Source: Ceratorhiza oryzae-sativae (lineage: Eukaryota > Basidiomycota > Agaricomycetes > Cantharellales > Ceratobasidiaceae). Taken from it: a stretch of DNA of 64,000 bases. The stretch covers positions 744,001 to 808,000 of the forward strand of contig JARWMV010000251.1 of assembly GCA_030998015.1 (NCBI GenBank), written 5' to 3'. Position numbers and translations under genes: made by a program. Under the pieces are notes generated by a model. It did not search any database and was not told where the DNA came from. It saw only the letters and a list, made by a program, of their open reading frames with translations. Positions within the stretch are counted from its first letter, which is position 1. Each line of letters starts with the position of its first letter. Positions 60,534 to 64,000 of this stretch are shown here, in pieces.

Positions 60534-61400
60534 CTCCCCTCCCCCACCTAGCGACTCATCCTCAACCACCACCACCAACCGCCTGCCTCTCACTTCGAGT
60601 GGCTGCGGCTTTACCCTTCACCTCCTACCCGCTTTCCCATCGGCGACTGCGAGTCGCGCGGCATGCGTATGTCCCTCTCCCGTGCCACGAGTTCGAAGCT
60701 GACCGCCCTTGATAACGGGCCATGTCATAGACCAGCGACGATCGCCCCAGCGCAACTCGGCGCCTTACCAAGGCTTCCAATACTCGTGGATCCCCTAGTA
60801 TCCAGCGGCTGCCGGGGAGGTGAGCTCATCTTCTACTTGCCCCTATCTCCTGCGCCTGACTTTTCCCCTCGCTCTAGACATCCTCCCTCTCGAGCAGCTA
60901 GCTTAGTCAAACCCTCGAGAAACACGTGTGTCCGCCGGGTTGAGCACCTGGTCCTGGCGCTACGGCGTCCGCGCGAGTTAGGGACATCGGGTGCTCACCC
61001 ACAGGGACTGTGTCGAGGTAACCTTCCTATACGCTGCGTCGGATGTCGCGTGGCTCGAAGCCGCTGCACTCCCCGCCGCCTTTCCGCGCCCAGCGCGATG
61101 TAAGCCCCTACTCCCTGTCTCATTGTACCGGTCCTGTCCATGGTGAGCTCCTTGCTTCCCCTTTTTTCTTTCTTCTGCCACCCACGCGACCCCTGTTTGC
61201 TAATTATGCATATTGCTTTTTATTCATAGGCTGCCTTAGCATTAGCGGGACCACCCCATTCTAAGTTCATGCCTGAAACCGCTATTCAGCCCACGATGTA
61301 ATCGTTTCCCAGTTGTACCTCATTATATGCTTGTTTAATGCAAGTTATTTGATGATTATATCATAAGTATCCTGCTTTTGGGCTGGGAGGCGGATTCAGT

Positions 61401-61846
61401 TGCTCGGGTGATGGACTACGTTTGAATGCGATCAAGCTCGTCACCCGAGCTGAAGGGGCGATTGCAGAGGCGACGTCTAACCTCTCACATAAACTCATCA
61501 AGTGGCCAAAAGCAGTGTCCCGCTTTACGGCGACCGTTGGTGATATTCAGATCCTAGAGCTTCCAATCAAGGCCAACCGGTCGCCCCTCTCAAGCCCTTG
61601 AGAAGTAAGGTGCACCACCCGCTACGGGTACCCCAATTATTATGTCAAGGTAAAATGTGTGTTTCTTTAGTTGAGGTGGATAAACTTCTCGTCGATGGGA
61701 TTAGACAAGTAGCTCGGGTCTTCGTCATTCAGCTCAAATTCAGGGTGAAAAGAGTCGCCAGGCCCCAGCCTCGCCGGGCGACGCTGGAACGAAATGGGAC
61801 CAATGATCCCACAACCGCGAATCGTGACAGTCTCTCCATTGACTAG
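61401..61846 (+). pseudogene. Coding-like remnant, right arm
   Basis: Mirror of the left-arm remnant. Here LNAIKLVTRAEGAIAEATSNL and on to SRFTATVGDIQILELPIKAN reads open for about 70 codons, to a TGA near 61600. A second open stretch follows (KVKCVFLVEVDKLLVDGIRQ). The start and family are unknown. Confidence 0.35.
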
Positions 61847-61967
61847 CTAACGACTATATACAGCAGTGAAATAAACAACATCTAAATGCCCCAGCTGTCC
61901 TTTGCAAACGCATACATAGAGGAAATATACAACCGGAAACAGTGACCAATACTCCAACACGTGTGGC

Positions 61968-63181
61968 TTAGATCCACTTGCCAGCCTTGGCGGCGCCAAC
62001 GATCCTGGTCTTGAGGACGCGCCTCTTCTCGAAGGACTTGACGACGTCCAAGGCGCGCTTGTAGAGGTCCTCGGCGAGGGCCGCATCGGCGTCCTCGAGG
62101 GAGACGTCGTTGGATCGGGTGACCTTTTTGCCAGCCTAGATGGGGATCGCCGATAAGTACGAGGGATCGGAGAGAGAATGGGGAGACTAACCTTGGCACC
62201 TCCGGCTGCGGCACCAGCACCGGCTCCAGTACCAGCACCAGCACCAGCGGCGGGGGCCGCACCAGCACCAGCACCAGCGGCAGGAGTCGTTGCGTTTCCG
62301 CCAGTCGCCGCATCAGGTCCGGTCACCGCAACGCATCCTCCGAATGGTCCAGCTCGTGCCGCATTTCGGCATCGCACCAGGCAGGCGTCGCCGTTTGGTC
62401 CACCTGTGCAAGCCGCGCCACTGTCGAACCAACAACCACCCCGTCAGCCACAAGAAACTATCGATATCTATAGCACCAAAGACGTACGCAGGCATCTGAG
62501 CCACCAGAGGGAAGTCGGTGGCCTTTGCGTTCGATCGCGAGTTGGTGCCTGGCACGTTGGTCACGACCTTCATGGCCACGAAGGTCTGGCCGGTACCGTC
62601 GGTCGACACGTCGCATGTGTAAGGGCTATATGCGTTCCAGGTCCGTGTCAGGATTGCCGCGGCTACGCTCGGTACAGAACGATCAACTCACCCAGCGCCG
62701 TCGCCGTTGACCTGGTGGAGCGTCATTGTGACAGTGCCGTCAGGGTTGGCGGCGGGCATTCCGGCCGATGCGGCGGCTGCAAACATCGAGTCCATGACCG
62801 ACGGTCAGCAAACGAACACGACAGGGTAACTATGACACCCACCATCCATCTGAGCGGCGATGTCGTTGACACCGCCAGCCAGAGTTCGACCGCAGGCGCT
62901 AGCCTTGCCGCTGGCGATCTCCCTGTCTCGGATGATCGAACTGTCGGTCTGTTCCGGCGAAACCAGTCAGTGGACAAACACCACACGGATGTGAACCGGA
63001 CCGGACTGACCTGGAACGGATTGCGGCGAGTGCCGTCGCGAGGAGTCGATTCGACAACTCCGAAACCCTGGGCGGTGACGCCGTTGGACCCAGTGACGGC
63101 GGTCAGGACGCCGTGAGCGCTGACCGAGGATACTGCGCTGAGCGCGAACAAGACAGAGACGAGAGCAGACTTGGAGAACAT
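61968..63181 (-). CDS. Egh16-like (DUF3129) secreted protein, copy 2
   Basis: This is the mirrored paralogue of copy 1, start codon at 63181..63179 and stop TAA at 61970..61968. Six exons keep the same splice sites. The signal peptide has S6A (MFSKSALV against MFSKSTLV), and the mature protein again starts HGVLTAVTG. All cysteine-bearing blocks are kept. The Gly/Ala repeat is four codons shorter. It is intact, so both arms should give functional secreted proteins with nearly identical cores. The two genes face each other across about 3.4 kb. Confidence 0.9.
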
Positions 63182-63402
63182 GTTGAAACTATAGAAGGAT
63201 TGGAGTAGATGTGAACCGGTCACTGGACTAGGCCGTGTCAGTCCAATCGCAACGGAACGATGAAAGAAGGACAGACCTTGGATGCGAATGCAAAGTAGAG
63301 AGCAAAAAGACGAAGAGTGAACCTGCACTGGAGCTGAAGAAATGTCGTGCCGAACAGGAGAGGACTACCAGAGTGAGGAAAGAGTGTTGGGCGAGCGCAA
63401 GT

Positions 63403-63409
63403 TTATATA
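63403..63409 (-). promoter_or_regulatory. TATA box of Egh16-like copy 2
   Basis: Mirror of 57086-57092, with the same spacing to the start codon within five bases. Confidence 0.45.
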
Positions 63410-63704
63410 GCAGTGGGCAGCATTGTGCGAACGGACACCTCTAGTCCTCATGGGTTTCCTCCGCGGCGGCCGTTGGGCGCGAAGCATCGGGGCAGGCAGT
63501 GCGGGTAGTCACGACCACGGCGTGTGGCACACTCTATCACGAGTATAGACCGTGCTGTGAGAGGAATATACAAAGGCGGGAAGGCAGATGGATGCTACAT
63601 CCGCGCCGGAAGCGCAACAGATGAGTGGGCGATTGGCAATGCGGGGCGGGCGGAGAACTCACATGATCCAGGATCGCGACTTCTTGGCGCGAACGGGATG
63701 GCAA

Positions 63705-64000
63705 CGCGCGACTCGCTCGGGCACAGTAGTACGAAGCACAGGCTTAAGGATCCAGCATCATGATCATAACGATAAATAACAAGTTTACTGATGCCGAATT
63801 TGACCTGAAGAAGTCTACGTCATCCATCTACAATTGGCCTTGGATGCACTGTATCATACAAGTTTATCTTTATCTGTTACACACACAAGTACCAACACTG
63901 AAACGTCGCGGATCGCTACTCTTCCCATCGTACGTGATATTTCGCACCAGGAACGCCACAAATCCAAGGGCCTTCGGGAACCGAACCTGAAGATCTCACC
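63705..64000. other. End of window beyond the right arm
   Basis: About 300 bases outside the duplication. Nothing recognised. Confidence 0.4.

Larger units (their letters stand above)
60364..63704 (-). repeat. Right arm of large inverted duplication (about 3.34 kb)
   Basis: Inverted copy of 56790-60154; see that entry for the mirror arithmetic. Single-base differences are scattered through coding and non-coding parts, so it is not a mechanical copy of the left arm. Confidence 0.93.

Overview
The window is nuclear DNA of a filamentous basidiomycete. Genes are dense and cut by many introns of roughly 45-60 nt, and the gene content is typical of Agaricomycetes: a GMC oxidoreductase, a double hybrid histidine kinase, a DUF6589-type protein and Egh16-like secreted proteins. 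A Rhizoctonia/Ceratobasidium-like source (Cantharellales) is my best guess, from protein flavour only. I see no rRNA, tRNA or CRISPR.

Layout. 1-15.1 kb is mostly housekeeping: the 5' part of U1 snRNP 70K (-, leaves the window at base 1), a CobW/G3E GTPase (+, divergent from it), a secreted GMC oxidoreductase (+), the autophagy lipid-transfer protein ATG2 (+), and the 60S assembly factor RLP24 (-, convergent with ATG2). 16.3-22.6 kb holds an unrecognised secreted protein (-), an MFS transporter (-) and a divergent SARAF-like calcium-entry regulator (+). A 4.1-kb gene-poor stretch follows. 26.8-38.9 kb holds ERG24 (sterol C-14 reductase), SART1/Snu66 (tri-snRNP) and a very large double hybrid histidine kinase, all (+).

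The most interesting object is at 40,418-47,049: a 6.6-kb DNA transposon with perfect 22-bp terminal inverted repeats and a perfect 9-bp target duplication (CCTTTAAAT). It carries two divergent genes fired from a 109-bp central promoter: a RecQ-like helicase (-) and a DUF6589-type protein (+), the latter a candidate transposase. It lies between the histidine kinase and a SAM methyltransferase (47.5-48.8 kb).

48.8-52.6 kb is repeat-rich: a foldback of about 280 bp, a MITE-like element of about 345 bp with 43-bp inverted ends, and a decayed LINE RNase H fragment. Then come an L-arabinokinase-N-like GT-B protein (+) and a convergent RWD-domain protein (-).

The right end (about 56.8-63.7 kb) is a large inverted duplication: two arms of about 3.35 kb around a 209-bp spacer. 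Each arm carries an Egh16-like (DUF3129) secreted protein whose predicted mature form starts with histidine. Several otherwise good genes show single-base reading-frame breaks, nearly all equal to one missing base. This suggests residual consensus errors, real decay, or both. Exon coordinates are my own splice reading and are least certain in the ATG2, GMC, kinase, MFS and 16.3-17.5 kb genes.
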